DNA of 64,000 nt from assembly GCF_036250065.1 (NCBI RefSeq), contig NZ_CP109199.1:5332001-5396000 (forward strand). The letters are read 5' to 3'. This DNA comes from Micromonospora sp. NBC_01699. Its GTDB lineage: Bacteria; Actinomycetota; Actinomycetes; Mycobacteriales; Micromonosporaceae. Positions 1 through 33,982 of the stretch are shown in pieces. The notes beneath the pieces were generated by a model. That model did not search any database. It had not been told where the DNA came from and worked only from the letters and a program-made list of their open reading frames with translations. Within the stretch, counting starts at the first letter, position 1. Each line of letters opens with the position of its first letter. A program made the translations under genes and the position numbers.

Positions 1-9913
<9,913 letters not shown>

Positions 9914-9933
9914 GGTTACTCAGCCTCCCCGGC

Positions 9934-26175
<16,242 letters not shown>

Positions 26176-26249
26176 CCACACTCTCCCCGACCCGCCGCGA
26201 GAACGCGGACGGGCCTCGGCCGGAACTGGCGAACACGCACGTACGCGGC

Positions 26250-26296
26250 ACGGTAAGCAGGCCGCCGTGACCCGCTCCACCCCTAGCCGACCCCTG
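26250..26296 (-). promoter_or_regulatory. Predicted promoter of PKS-B with tandem TAGGGGT-like sites
   Basis: Read on the minus strand: CAGGGGT (26290-26296) and TAGGGGT (26279-26285), 11 bp start to start, then 23 nt, then TACCGT (26250-26255) as a -10 hexamer. It lies in the 157-bp gap between the mutase large subunit and PKS-B. The same arrangement precedes three other transcription units in the window. The binding protein is not identified. Confidence 0.55.
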
Positions 26297-26332
26297 AAAG
26301 GTCGACCCGCCACAGTGAGGGGTGACCCCGGT

Positions 26333-27643
26333 TCAGCGGGGCGGGGCCGGCTCCCCGTCGTAGCGGCGACGCACGTACGACAGGTCGGCCAGCAGGCCCG
26401 CCGAGGTGACCCGGCCGCGCCGCCCGGCGGTGTCGACGAGCCCGGCCAGCGGCAGCGCGCCGAGGTCGGCCCAGTCCAGTCGGCCCTGCTCGTCCAGGTA
26501 GCTGCGGGCCCGCCCGGCGTTGTCGGGGTGCACGCAGTACGGCACATCCAGGTAGCCCCGCGCGAACGCGGCCAGCAGTGCCCGGCCGATGTCGGAGTCG
26601 AGTTCGAGCACCGCGTCGATCAGGGCCCGCGCCTGCCGGTACACCGGTGCCGCCTCGCCGCCGTCGCGACCGGTGTCGGGGGCGGTACGGGCGGCGACCG
26701 CGGCGGCGTACTCCAGGGCGGCGACGTTCTCCTGGGTGGTCGGGATGCGCCGCGCCTCGGCGACGGTCTTGACGATCAGGCGCTCGGATCCGGTGGCGCG
26801 GGCCAGCTCGGCCGCCTTACCCAGCAGCCGGTAGCAGCCCTCGTCGGTCTGCGGGTAGACACCCATGTACGCGTAGATCACCACGTGCCAGTTCGGGGTG
26901 GGCAGCAGCTGGGCGCAGAGCCGGCGCAGCGCGTACACGGCTTCGACGTCCTGGTCCTGGTTGACCTGCTGGGCGTAGCTGACCGAGACGCTGCGCACCC
27001 CGTGCTGGTGGAAGAAGAGCGCCTCCAGCACGCTCAGCGCCACCAGCAGCGCGGGCGGGGCGAGCTGGCCCAGCATGCACCCGCCGAACGTCTCCAGGTG
27101 CGGTTCGACACCCAACTCGCGCAGCCCGGCGAACCGCGCCGCGCAGTCGGCCCAGTTGCGCACCGACACCGCCAGCGGCGTACGCCCGTACGGCAGGCAG
27201 TACGACACCGGGCCGCCCTCGGTCGCGTTGATCCGCAGGGCGGTCAGCGCCGCGAAGATGTCACCGGGCACCGCCGACCCGTGCCGCACCTGCACCGGGA
27301 ACGTCTCGTCCCGGATCCCGGCGAGCACCTGCCCGGTGACCGCCGGATCGTGGGTGACGATCGGGTACCCGTTGAGCGGCGTACCGTCGCGCAGCGCGGC
27401 CGAGGCCGCGGCGAGGTCGCCGACCCGGGTGTAGCTGTCCAGCGTGATCGTGCCGACGGAGGTGGCTCGGGCGGCCTTCGTCGCGGCCAGACCGAACCGC
27501 ATCCGGGCCGGGGCGCCGAACCCCATCCGGGGTTGGACGACCAGTTCCCCGCGCGCGGCGGCGGCCCGGACGAACGCGCCGAAGTCGACCGGCGTACCGC
27601 CCGGCGCCGGCACGTCGGCGCGGGGCGACCGGAGTCCGCTCAC
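26333..27643 (-). CDS. Glutamate mutase large (catalytic, E) subunit
   Basis: B12-dependent carbon-skeleton rearrangement of L-glutamate to 3-methylaspartate, here for starter-unit supply; works as a complex with the small subunit encoded just upstream. 436 residues, a little shorter than the roughly 480 of fermentative clostridial enzymes. Visible family segments: VVQPRMGFG near the N-terminus, [15 protein letters not shown] (substrate-binding arginine region), [12 protein letters not shown], and a C-terminal [12 protein letters not shown] block. The GTG start at 27643 overlaps the small-subunit stop (GTGA), so translation is probably coupled. A longer reading frame continues upstream, but it overlaps the small subunit and has no family similarity. 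Last gene of the starter operon that begins at 30891. Confidence 0.93.
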   Translation of the reverse strand: MSGLRSPRADVPAPGGTPVDFGAFVRAAAARGELVVQPRMGFGAPARMRFGLAATKAARATSVGTITLDSYTRVGDLAAASAALRDGTPLNGYPIVTHDPAVTGQVLAGIRDETFPVQVRHGSAVPGDIFAALTALRINATEGGPVSYCLPYGRTPLAVSVRNWADCAARFAGLRELGVEPHLETFGGCMLGQLAPPALLVALSVLEALFFHQHGVRSVSVSYAQQVNQDQDVEAVYALRRLCAQLLPTPNWHVVIYAYMGVYPQTDEGCYRLLGKAAELARATGSERLIVKTVAEARRIPTTQENVAALEYAAAVAARTAPDTGRDGGEAAPVYRQARALIDAVLELDSDIGRALLAAFARGYLDVPYCVHPDNAGRARSYLDEQGRLDWADLGALPLAGLVDTAGRRGRVTSAGLLADLSYVRRRYDGEPAPPR

Positions 27644-28107
27644 GCCGCGACCGCGGGCGCGTCGGCCGGCGCCGACCCCGGCCGCAGCCGGGTCAGGTAG
27701 CCCGCGAACTGCGTCAGCTCGTCGGGCCCGCCGGTGAACACCGAGTCGAAGCCGGCCTCGGCCAGCTCGCGGGCCCGCCCGGAGTCGTCGTCGGACACGC
27801 CGAGCTTGCCCCCGATGACAACCGGCAGCCCGGCCAGCTCCGGTGCGGCCCGCAGGGCGGCGATCGCGCGCAGGCCGTCGGCGTAGCCGTGTCCGTTGAC
27901 GCTGCTGAGCACCACCAGCGTCGGGGCCAGCCGGGCGCACTCGTCGACCAGCAGTTGCTCGGGTACGCACGGGCCCAGGTTCACCACCCGGTAGCCCTGT
28001 TCCTCCAGCAGCAGTTGCAGGAACACCAGGTTCCAGGTGTGCGCGTCGGAGACCAGGCCGCTGACGATCACGGTGCCGCGGGCGGCGGCGGGCTCAGCCG
28101 AGGGCAC
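27640..28107 (-). CDS. Glutamate mutase small (S) subunit, cobalamin-binding
   Basis: Binds the B12 cofactor for the mutase; 155 residues, normal for the family. The Rossmann-like cobalamin domain shows SDAHTWN (His23, lower axial ligand to cobalt), LSSVNGHG and VIGGKLG. The usual DxHxxG motif is kept in its Asp and His but has Asn in place of Gly. The GTG start at 28107 overlaps the end of the decarboxylase gene by 14 bp and has GAGG a few bases upstream. Its stop overlaps the large-subunit start. Vicenistatin-type clusters pair the same two subunits. Confidence 0.93.
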   Translation of the reverse strand: MPSAEPAAARGTVIVSGLVSDAHTWNLVFLQLLLEEQGYRVVNLGPCVPEQLLVDECARLAPTLVVLSSVNGHGYADGLRAIAALRAAPELAGLPVVIGGKLGVSDDDSGRARELAEAGFDSVFTGGPDELTQFAGYLTRLRPGSAPADAPAVAA

Positions 28108-29365
28108 CGGCCTCGACCACCGTTCGCGCGTACGGCACCGGCTGGTGGGAGCGGTGGTGCTCGATCCGCGACGCCGACACCACCTCGCCGGACCGCAGCA
28201 GCACCTCCAGCGGCGCCGGGCGGCCCAGGAACATCAGCAGGCTGGCGGTCACCCCGTACGCGCCGGTGTTGGGAATCTCGACCAGGTCGCCGGGTTCCAG
28301 GTCGGCGGGCAGCGCGATCTCCCGGCCGAGCAGGTCGCCGGGGGTGCACAGCGGGCCAACGAGGGTGCCCCGCTCGGTCGGGCCGTCCGGCTCCAGCTCC
28401 AGCGCCACCGCGACCGGCATCAGCCGGCCCAGGCCGGACATGCCGCCGAAGGTGTTGATGCCCGCGTCCACGATGACGTAACGACGTCCCCGGCTGATCT
28501 TGACGTTGCTGACCTCGGTGACCAGGGTGCCGGCGGCGCCGACGAGGAACCGCCCGGACTCGAACGCGATCCGGGGCGCACCGGACCGCCAGCCCGGCAG
28601 GTGCCGGTCCAGCGCGGTCTCCAGCCGGTCGCGCAGGTTCGGGTACGACCCACGACGACCGGGCACACCGTACGGGGCGGTGAATCCGCCGCCGATGTCC
28701 AGCAGCCGCAGCGGCAGCTCCAGCGCGGCGGACAGGCGCGCGGCCAGCTCGATGGTGTGCTCGAACTCGCCGATCAGGGCGTCCTCGTCGCGGGCGTTGC
28801 TCAGCGGGAACAGGTGCATGCCGGCCAGCCGTACCCCGTCGGCCCGGCGCAGCGACGGCATCGCCTCGGCCAGGGTCTCGCTGTCGAAGCCAAACTGTGA
28901 CGGGGTGCCGGTCATCCGGATGCTGGTGGTGGCGCTGGCGTCGGCGCTGTTGATCCGCAGCAGGCAGTCGGCGACGACGCCGTGGGCCGCCGCGACCGCG
29001 CCGACCCGCCGTACGTCGGTCACCGAGTCGGTGGAGAACACCCGTACGCCGCGACCGATCGCCTCGTGCAACTCGCCGATGGTCTTGCCGGGTCCGGTGT
29101 AGAGGCACTCCTCGGCGCGGTAACCGGCGGTCAGCGCGGCGGCCAGTTCACCGGTGGAGCTGATCTCGGCGCGGCAGCCGCGCTCGCCGCCCTCGCGCAG
29201 CGCTCGGGCCAGTTCCGGATGCGGGTTGGCCTTGAACGCGTAGAACAGCTCGGCGCCGTCCGGCAGTGCCGTGAACAGCTCGTGCCGGGCCAGGGCGACC
29301 TCGTCGAGGTCGTAGACGTAGAGCGGGGTGCCGTAACGGGCAGCGAGGGCGGCGTGGCGGGTCAT
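28094..29365 (-). CDS. PLP-dependent (methyl)aspartyl-ACP decarboxylase, VinO-like
   Basis: Fold-type III decarboxylase of the diaminopimelate/ornithine decarboxylase family, 423 residues. Motifs: YAFKAN with the PLP lysine Lys45, DIGGGF (225-227 glycines), ESGR (269-272), GPLCTPGD with catalytic Cys340, and Tyr370 in GAYG. In the vicenistatin pathway the homologue decarboxylates 3-methylaspartyl-ACP to 3-amino-2-methylpropionyl-ACP. That role is inferred here from the cassette, since sequence alone cannot exclude a free amino acid substrate. The ATG at 29365 overlaps the TGA of the adenylating enzyme (ATGA), indicating translational coupling. Longer upstream frames overlap that gene and are not supported. 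Confidence 0.9.
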   Translation of the reverse strand: MTRHAALAARYGTPLYVYDLDEVALARHELFTALPDGAELFYAFKANPHPELARALREGGERGCRAEISSTGELAAALTAGYRAEECLYTGPGKTIGELHEAIGRGVRVFSTDSVTDVRRVGAVAAAHGVVADCLLRINSADASATTSIRMTGTPSQFGFDSETLAEAMPSLRRADGVRLAGMHLFPLSNARDEDALIGEFEHTIELAARLSAALELPLRLLDIGGGFTAPYGVPGRRGSYPNLRDRLETALDRHLPGWRSGAPRIAFESGRFLVGAAGTLVTEVSNVKISRGRRYVIVDAGINTFGGMSGLGRLMPVAVALELEPDGPTERGTLVGPLCTPGDLLGREIALPADLEPGDLVEIPNTGAYGVTASLLMFLGRPAPLEVLLRSGEVVSASRIEHHRSHQPVPYARTVVEAGALG

Positions 29366-30891
29366 GCCGGCTCTCCGTCCAGCAGTCGGGTCAGCGCGTC
29401 GCGCGCGTTCTTGCCGTGCAGCGTCATCGGCAGCTGTGGCAGCACCCGGCAGATCGCCGGGACCTTGGCCAGTTCCAGCCGCTGGGCCAGCTCCTTCAGT
29501 ACGACGTGCGGCGCGAGGTCGTCGCTCTCCACGAAGATCACCAGGTCGCGGTCGCCGTCGGGGGGCAGCACCGCCGCCGCGCGTACGCCGAGGATGTCCA
29601 TGGCCGCCGCCTCGATCTCCAGCGTGCCCATCCGGATGCCCTTGCGTTTGAACATGTCGTCGCGGCGCCCCTCGAAGTAGAGGTAGCCGTCGGCGTCGAG
29701 GCATCCGTAGTCACCGGTGTGCAGGCGCGGGCCGGCGCCGTCCGGGTCGGGACGGAACGTACGCGCCGACAGCTCCGGCATGCGCCAGTAGCCGGGCATG
29801 ACGTGCGGGCCACTGACCACTATCTCGCCGACGTCGCCGGTGGGCACCGGGGCACCGTCGTCGTCCAGGATGTGCACGGTGGTGCCGGGCAGCGGCAGAC
29901 CGACCGACAGCGGCAACTCGCCGTCGCGCTCGGGCGGCATGATGGACACCCGCTTGCACTCGGTCTGCCCGAACTGGCGCACCACCCGCGTGCCGGGGAA
30001 GAACTCTCGCAGCGCGGCGATGGTGGTGGCCGGCAACGCGGCGCCGGTGTTGGTGAACATCCGTACCCGGGGCAGCTCGCGGTGCCGGGGCGCCATCGTG
30101 GTGATCATGGTGGCGAGCGACGGGACGATCGGCACCACCGTCGCACCGGTCTCCCGCATCCGGCTGAGCAGCACCAGGTCGGACTCCTCGCCGGCCAGCA
30201 CGATCCGACTGCCGCCGAGGCAGCACAGCAGCACCTTGTAGAGGCCGTAGTCCCAGGACAGCGGGAAGCGGCAGAACACCACGTCGTCGGGCCGGTAGCC
30301 GAGCACCTGCTGGATGGCGCGGCAGGCGAAGACGACCTGCGCGTGCGGGCCGATGACCGCCTTCGGCGCGGCGGTGCTGCCCGAGGTGTAGATCAGTACG
30401 GCGACGTCGTCGGGGCGCACCTCGACCGGCTCCGCCGGCCGGTCGGCCAGCGACCGCACCTCGTCCCAGATCTCGGCCAGGTCGTGCACCGGCGCCGGGC
30501 TGATCCGCCCCAGCCGCCCGACCGAGGGCGCGTCGGCGAGCACCAGCGCCGGTTGCGCGTTGGCGAACACCGACACCAGGTGGAACTCCTTCATCGCCGG
30601 GTTTAGCGGCACGAACACCACGCCGGCCCGCGACGCCCCGTAGAACATCGCTACCAGCCGGCGGTCGCTGGGCAGCTGCGTCACCAGCCGCTCCCCGGCC
30701 GCGACACCGCGCCCGCGCAGCCAGTGCGCGAAGCCCACGCTCAGCCGGGCCAACTCGCGGTAGGTCAGCTCGCCGACCGCGTCGACCACGGCGACGGCGT
30801 CGGGCGTACGCGTCGCGGTGTCGTCCAGCAGCTCGTGCACCAGGCTCGGTGGGGCTGCGGCTCCGGCTGACCGGCCGTCCCGGGGATCCAC
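29362..30891 (-). CDS. Beta-amino acid (3-methylaspartate) adenylating enzyme, VinN-like
   Basis: Stand-alone ANL-family enzyme, 509 residues, that activates an acid with ATP and loads it on the free ACP. Motifs: phosphate loop YTSGSTAAPK (168-177), GQTE (308-311), HTGDYG (391-396) and the C-terminal lysine in HGKNAR (Lys494). Asp214 in LSWDYG and Arg314 in TECKR sit where VinN uses an Asp for the beta-amino group and an Arg for the carboxylate, which supports 3-methylaspartate (positions recalled from VinN, offset 16-17). GTG start at 30891, with GGAGAG about 9 nt upstream. First gene of the operon continuing through the decarboxylase and both mutase subunits; repeat-bearing promoter at 30957-31012. 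Confidence 0.9.
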   Translation of the reverse strand: MDPRDGRSAGAAAPPSLVHELLDDTATRTPDAVAVVDAVGELTYRELARLSVGFAHWLRGRGVAAGERLVTQLPSDRRLVAMFYGASRAGVVFVPLNPAMKEFHLVSVFANAQPALVLADAPSVGRLGRISPAPVHDLAEIWDEVRSLADRPAEPVEVRPDDVAVLIYTSGSTAAPKAVIGPHAQVVFACRAIQQVLGYRPDDVVFCRFPLSWDYGLYKVLLCCLGGSRIVLAGEESDLVLLSRMRETGATVVPIVPSLATMITTMAPRHRELPRVRMFTNTGAALPATTIAALREFFPGTRVVRQFGQTECKRVSIMPPERDGELPLSVGLPLPGTTVHILDDDGAPVPTGDVGEIVVSGPHVMPGYWRMPELSARTFRPDPDGAGPRLHTGDYGCLDADGYLYFEGRRDDMFKRKGIRMGTLEIEAAAMDILGVRAAAVLPPDGDRDLVIFVESDDLAPHVVLKELAQRLELAKVPAICRVLPQLPMTLHGKNARDALTRLLDGEPA

Positions 30892-30956
30892 GATGACGCT
30901 CTCCGTTCGCAGCAGGACCGACGCGCGACGGTCGACACCGACACCCGTCCGTCGAG

Positions 30957-31012
30957 AAGCTATCCAGCCGGTCCGCGCCGCTCACACCCCTAAGTTGGGC
31001 CGCGTACCCCTA
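30957..31012 (-). promoter_or_regulatory. Predicted promoter of the starter-supply operon with tandem TAGGGGT sites
   Basis: Minus strand: TAGGGGT (31006-31012) and TAGGGGT (30986-30992), 20 bp start to start, then 23 nt, then TAGCTT (30957-30962) as a -10 hexamer. The distal copy contains the TAG stop codon of the preceding adenylating-enzyme gene. The GTG start of the next gene lies about 60 nt beyond the expected transcription start. Confidence 0.55.
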
Positions 31013-32581
31013 GTCCGTCCCCGGCTCGGCGGCCTCGGCGGCCAGCCGCGACCGGTCGATCTTGCGGTTGGGGTTGAGCGGGAACTCGTCGAGATGCCGG
31101 TATTGGCGGGGCACCATCGCGGCGGGCAGGGTCTGCCGCAGCCGGCGGGCCAGGTCCACCGGGGGCACCGGCCGCCCGGTGTAGAACGCCACCAGCTCGG
31201 TGCCGCGCTCACCCGACCGGGTGACGGTCGCCGCATCCTGTACGCCGTCGCAGCCGCGCAACGCGTGCTCGATCTCGGCCAGCTCGACCCGTACGCCGCC
31301 GACCTGCACCTGCGCGTCCAGCCGCCCCAGGTAGATCAGCTCGTCGCCGGGCAGCCGCCGGACCCGGTCCCCGGTGCGGTACCACAGCCTGCCGTCGCGC
31401 TTCAGGAACCGGCCCTCGTCGTCGGCCGGGTCGAGGTATCCGGCGGTCATCTGCGGCCCGGTGACACACAGCTCACCCTCGTCGGCCGCGATCCCGCCGT
31501 CCGGTGCCAGCAGCAGGTGGTCGTGCCCCGGATGCACCGCGCCGATCGGCACGAGCCCGTTGACGCACAGGTCGGGCGAGCGTCGCGGGTCCCAGCGGTG
31601 CCCGGACACGGTCACCGTCAGCTCGGTCGGCCCGTAGATGTTCTCCACCGTGGACGCGTCGGCCGCCGCCAACCAGTCGGCGACGTCGGCGGCCTTGAGC
31701 GCCTCACCGGCGAACAGGCTCCAGCGCAGGCCGGGCAGCCCGCCGGGGGCCAGGCCGCCCATCCGGCGGATCAGGGCGATGGCGCTGGGGGTGGAGAACC
31801 ACACGGTCAGGCCGGTGTCGGCGGCGAACCGGGGCAGCGACCGGTACGCCGCCGCCGGCACCGCCTGCACCACCGCACCCGCGTCCCAGGCGCAGAACAG
31901 GTCGAACATGGCGCAGTCGAAGTTCAGGTCGAACGTCTGCGAGAACACGTCGGACGAGGTGAACCCGTACCGGGTGGACATCAGGTCGAAGTAGTGGCGG
32001 GTGCTGGCGTGGCTGATCGGCACCCCCTTCGGCCGCCCCGTCGACCCCGACGTGAACAGGACGTACGCGGTATCGGAACCGCTCACCGGCCGGGGCTCGG
32101 CCAGCCGGTCGCCGGGGTGGGCGACGATCCGCCGTACCGCCGTGGCCGGGTCGGGATCGGGCAGGTCCGGCGCGTACACCGCCACGTCGACACCGGTGGA
32201 GGCCAACTCCTCAAGCACGGCCAGGCCCCGGTCGTCGGCGAGCACCACGGACACCCCGGCCGCCGCCAGCATGGCCCCGGTACGGGCGGGCGGGAAGTCG
32301 GGGTGCAGCGGCACCACGGCCGCACCGGTGTAGAGGCCGGCCAGCACACCCGCGTACGCGATGATGTCCTTGGTGGCCAGCACCCCGACCGCCGGCCGCG
32401 GACCCGGCAGTGCGGTCACCGGCAGTGCGGTCAGCAGTGTCCCGGCCCACCGCGACGCCAACTCGTGCAGCTCACGGTAGGTGACAGCACGCCCGCCGAC
32501 CCGCAGCGCGTCGCGGTCGGGTGAGCTGGCGAGCCCGCGCAGGAAACGCGCGTGCAGCGCGGGATCGGCGTCGCCGGTCAT
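31010..32581 (-). CDS. Amino acid adenylating enzyme (predicted alanine), VinM-like
   Basis: Stand-alone adenylation domain of the NRPS type, 523 residues, with no carrier or condensation domain. Core motifs: FTSGSTGRPKG (176-186), FDLNFDCAMFDLF, NIYGPTE (314-320), YRTGDRV (401-407) and NPNRKIDR with Lys507. In vicenistatin biosynthesis VinM transfers L-alanine to the beta-amino group of 3-amino-2-methylpropionyl-ACP, masking the amine during extension. Alanine is inferred from context, not from a decoded binding pocket. ATG at 32581 has GGAGG (complement at 32589-32593) upstream; an in-frame upstream start at 32611 lacks this. Divergent from the ACP gene. Confidence 0.88.
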   Translation of the reverse strand: MTGDADPALHARFLRGLASSPDRDALRVGGRAVTYRELHELASRWAGTLLTALPVTALPGPRPAVGVLATKDIIAYAGVLAGLYTGAAVVPLHPDFPPARTGAMLAAAGVSVVLADDRGLAVLEELASTGVDVAVYAPDLPDPDPATAVRRIVAHPGDRLAEPRPVSGSDTAYVLFTSGSTGRPKGVPISHASTRHYFDLMSTRYGFTSSDVFSQTFDLNFDCAMFDLFCAWDAGAVVQAVPAAAYRSLPRFAADTGLTVWFSTPSAIALIRRMGGLAPGGLPGLRWSLFAGEALKAADVADWLAAADASTVENIYGPTELTVTVSGHRWDPRRSPDLCVNGLVPIGAVHPGHDHLLLAPDGGIAADEGELCVTGPQMTAGYLDPADDEGRFLKRDGRLWYRTGDRVRRLPGDELIYLGRLDAQVQVGGVRVELAEIEHALRGCDGVQDAATVTRSGERGTELVAFYTGRPVPPVDLARRLRQTLPAAMVPRQYRHLDEFPLNPNRKIDRSRLAAEAAEPGTD

Positions 32582-32600
32582 CGGGGGTCCTCCGAGGGAA

Positions 32601-32647
32601 TAGGGGGTCACCTGGGGTTGTGTGGCCGCGCGGCGATGGGCTTATGT
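32601..32647 (+). promoter_or_regulatory. Predicted promoter of the free ACP gene with tandem TAGGGG-like sites
   Basis: Plus strand: TAGGGGG (32601-32607) and CTGGGGT (32612-32618), 11 bp start to start, then 23 nt, then TTATGT (32642-32647) as a -10-like hexamer. It lies in the short divergent spacer; the oppositely oriented adenylating-enzyme gene may use the same protein from the other side. If the hexamer is the -10, the ACP must start at 32683, not at 32644. Confidence 0.5.
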
Positions 32648-32682
32648 CGAGGCCAGCCGTCACCGACGAATGCGGGTGTCTC

Positions 32683-32931
32683 ATGTGGGATGAACAGTTC
32701 GAGGAACTCGTCAGCTCGTTCCTGCCGTTCCAGCCGGCCGGTCGGGCGCTCTCCGCCGACACCAATCTGCGCGATCTGGGTCTGGACTCGATGGGCGTGG
32801 TCGAGCTGATGACCGCCCTGGAGAGCCACTACGACGTGCGGTTCATGGACGAGGCACTGAGCCTGGAGACGTTCGCGACCCCGGCCGTGCTCTGGGGCGA
32901 GCTGTCCAAACTCCTGGCCCCGGCGATCTGA
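32683..32931 (+). CDS. Stand-alone acyl carrier protein, VinL-like
   Basis: Carries the beta-amino acyl starter during loading, decarboxylation and capping. 82 residues, with phosphopantetheine Ser36 in DLGLDSMGVVE, acidic helix II and typical four-helix length. It is the only plus-strand gene. I chose ATG at 32683 because it gives a standard ACP length and because a likely -10 overlaps the alternative ATG at 32644 (95 residues); neither start has a convincing ribosome-binding site. It converges on the acyltransferase gene with a 23-bp gap that holds a 12-bp GC palindrome. Its isolation among minus-strand genes suggests separate expression control. Confidence 0.9.
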   Translation: MWDEQFEELVSSFLPFQPAGRALSADTNLRDLGLDSMGVVELMTALESHYDVRFMDEALSLETFATPAVLWGELSKLLAPAI

Positions 32932-32954
32932 ACCGCCCGGCCGGGCCCGCCCGG

Positions 32955-33905
32955 TCAGGCAGCCGCCGCCCGCGGCCGGGGGCGCAACGCCAGCCGCGGG
33001 TGCAGGTCGACCGTCGTGAACGCCCGCTTGGTGGCCCGCACCCGGCCGAACATGCTGTCCGGCCCGGCGATGTGGACCGTGTCCACCCCCTGGCGCTGTA
33101 GCGACGCCACCACCTCCGGCCAGCGCACCGGCCGCACGATCCCGTCCAGCAGCAGCTTGCGCACCTCGGCGGCGGTGGTGAGCACCGCGCCGTCCTGGTC
33201 GGCGACGATCGGCAGGGCCGGATCGGCGAACACGACGTCCCGCATGATCTCCCGCTCGACCCGCTCACGCAGCGGCGCGAACGCCGCCGAGTGCATCGGC
33301 GGACGCATCGTGTAGAGCGGCAGCCCGCCGGCCGACCGCAGCCGCTGCTGCAACCACTCCAGCCGCGCCTCCCGCAGCGAGACCATGTAGAAGTCCTCGT
33401 CGACGTAACACGAGATCTCGTACGGCTCGCCCAGCTCCTCCAGCTCGCGCAGCACCTCGGCGAGCAGCCGCGGCGGCGTACGCAGGAACGAGTGGGTGAC
33501 CACGTCGCTGTGGTGCTGGGCGAAGTAGTCGTGCTCGCACCGGGCCAGGTCGGCGGTCAGCCGCACCACCTCGGCGAAGCTCAGCGAACCCGAGTACGCC
33601 GTCGCGGCCTTCGCGCCGAAGCTGGGCCCGGTGCAGACGGCAGGGGTCACCCCCAGTTCGGCCTCGGCCCACTGCGCCATGCCCAGACAGGTGACCAGGA
33701 AGGCGACCTGGGCGGCCTCGGAGTAGTCGCCGTCGGTCTCCCGGAGCCGGTCGAACACCGAGTAGCCCAGCACGTCGTCGGCGGTCGTCAGCAGTGCCCG
33801 CGCATGCTTGTTGACCAGGAGGAACTTGGCGACGGTCGCGAACGGGGTGGGCCCCATCCCCGGGAAGACCATCGCGCTGAGCCCTGTCGTCCGGGTGGTT
33901 TCCAT
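32955..33905 (-). CDS. Stand-alone acyltransferase for starter transfer, VinK-like
   Basis: Discrete malonyl-CoA:ACP-acyltransferase fold, 316 residues. The N-terminus has VFPGMGPTP, matching the usual GQG loop. The nucleophile elbow reads CTGPSFG (Ser95), so the His of GHSxG is replaced by Pro; a His in RPPMHSAAF (His205) is the likely catalytic partner. In vicenistatin the homologue moves the dipeptidyl starter between the free ACP and the loading ACP of the PKS, matching the AT-less loading ACP of PKS-B. ATG at 33905 has GGGAGA six nt upstream. Longer in-frame upstream sequence overlaps the peptidase gene and is not supported. Own predicted promoter at 33937-33982. Confidence 0.9.
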   Translation of the reverse strand: METTRTTGLSAMVFPGMGPTPFATVAKFLLVNKHARALLTTADDVLGYSVFDRLRETDGDYSEAAQVAFLVTCLGMAQWAEAELGVTPAVCTGPSFGAKAATAYSGSLSFAEVVRLTADLARCEHDYFAQHHSDVVTHSFLRTPPRLLAEVLRELEELGEPYEISCYVDEDFYMVSLREARLEWLQQRLRSAGGLPLYTMRPPMHSAAFAPLRERVEREIMRDVVFADPALPIVADQDGAVLTTAAEVRKLLLDGIVRPVRWPEVVASLQRQGVDTVHIAGPDSMFGRVRATKRAFTTVDLHPRLALRPRPRAAAA

Positions 33906-33936
33906 CAGCTTCTCCCTGTTCGCGGAATTGACACCG

Positions 33937-33982
33937 AGTGTGGCTGGATCGATACCATCGGATGAACCCCTACCGGCCCCTA
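33937..33982 (-). promoter_or_regulatory. Predicted promoter of the stand-alone acyltransferase with tandem TAGGGGT sites
   Basis: Minus strand: TAGGGGC (33976-33982) and TAGGGGT (33966-33972), 10 bp start to start, then 23 nt, then CACACT (33937-33942) as a weak -10. The distal copy contains the TAG stop codon of the peptidase gene. The acyltransferase ATG lies about 25 nt beyond the expected transcription start. Confidence 0.5.

Noticed and set aside
26176-26332. A small gene in the 157-bp gap before PKS-B
   Set aside because: No start with a ribosome-binding site and a sensible frame; the gap is better explained as a promoter region.
32644-32931. Longer ACP starting at ATG 32644
   Set aside because: No ribosome-binding site, non-conserved extra residues, and the ATG overlaps a likely -10 hexamer; kept only as an alternative.
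32932-32954. GC palindrome (32935-32946) between the convergent ACP and acyltransferase genes as a bidirectional terminator
   Set aside because: Only 12 bp with no loop and no U-tract; too weak to call, though termination is expected somewhere here.
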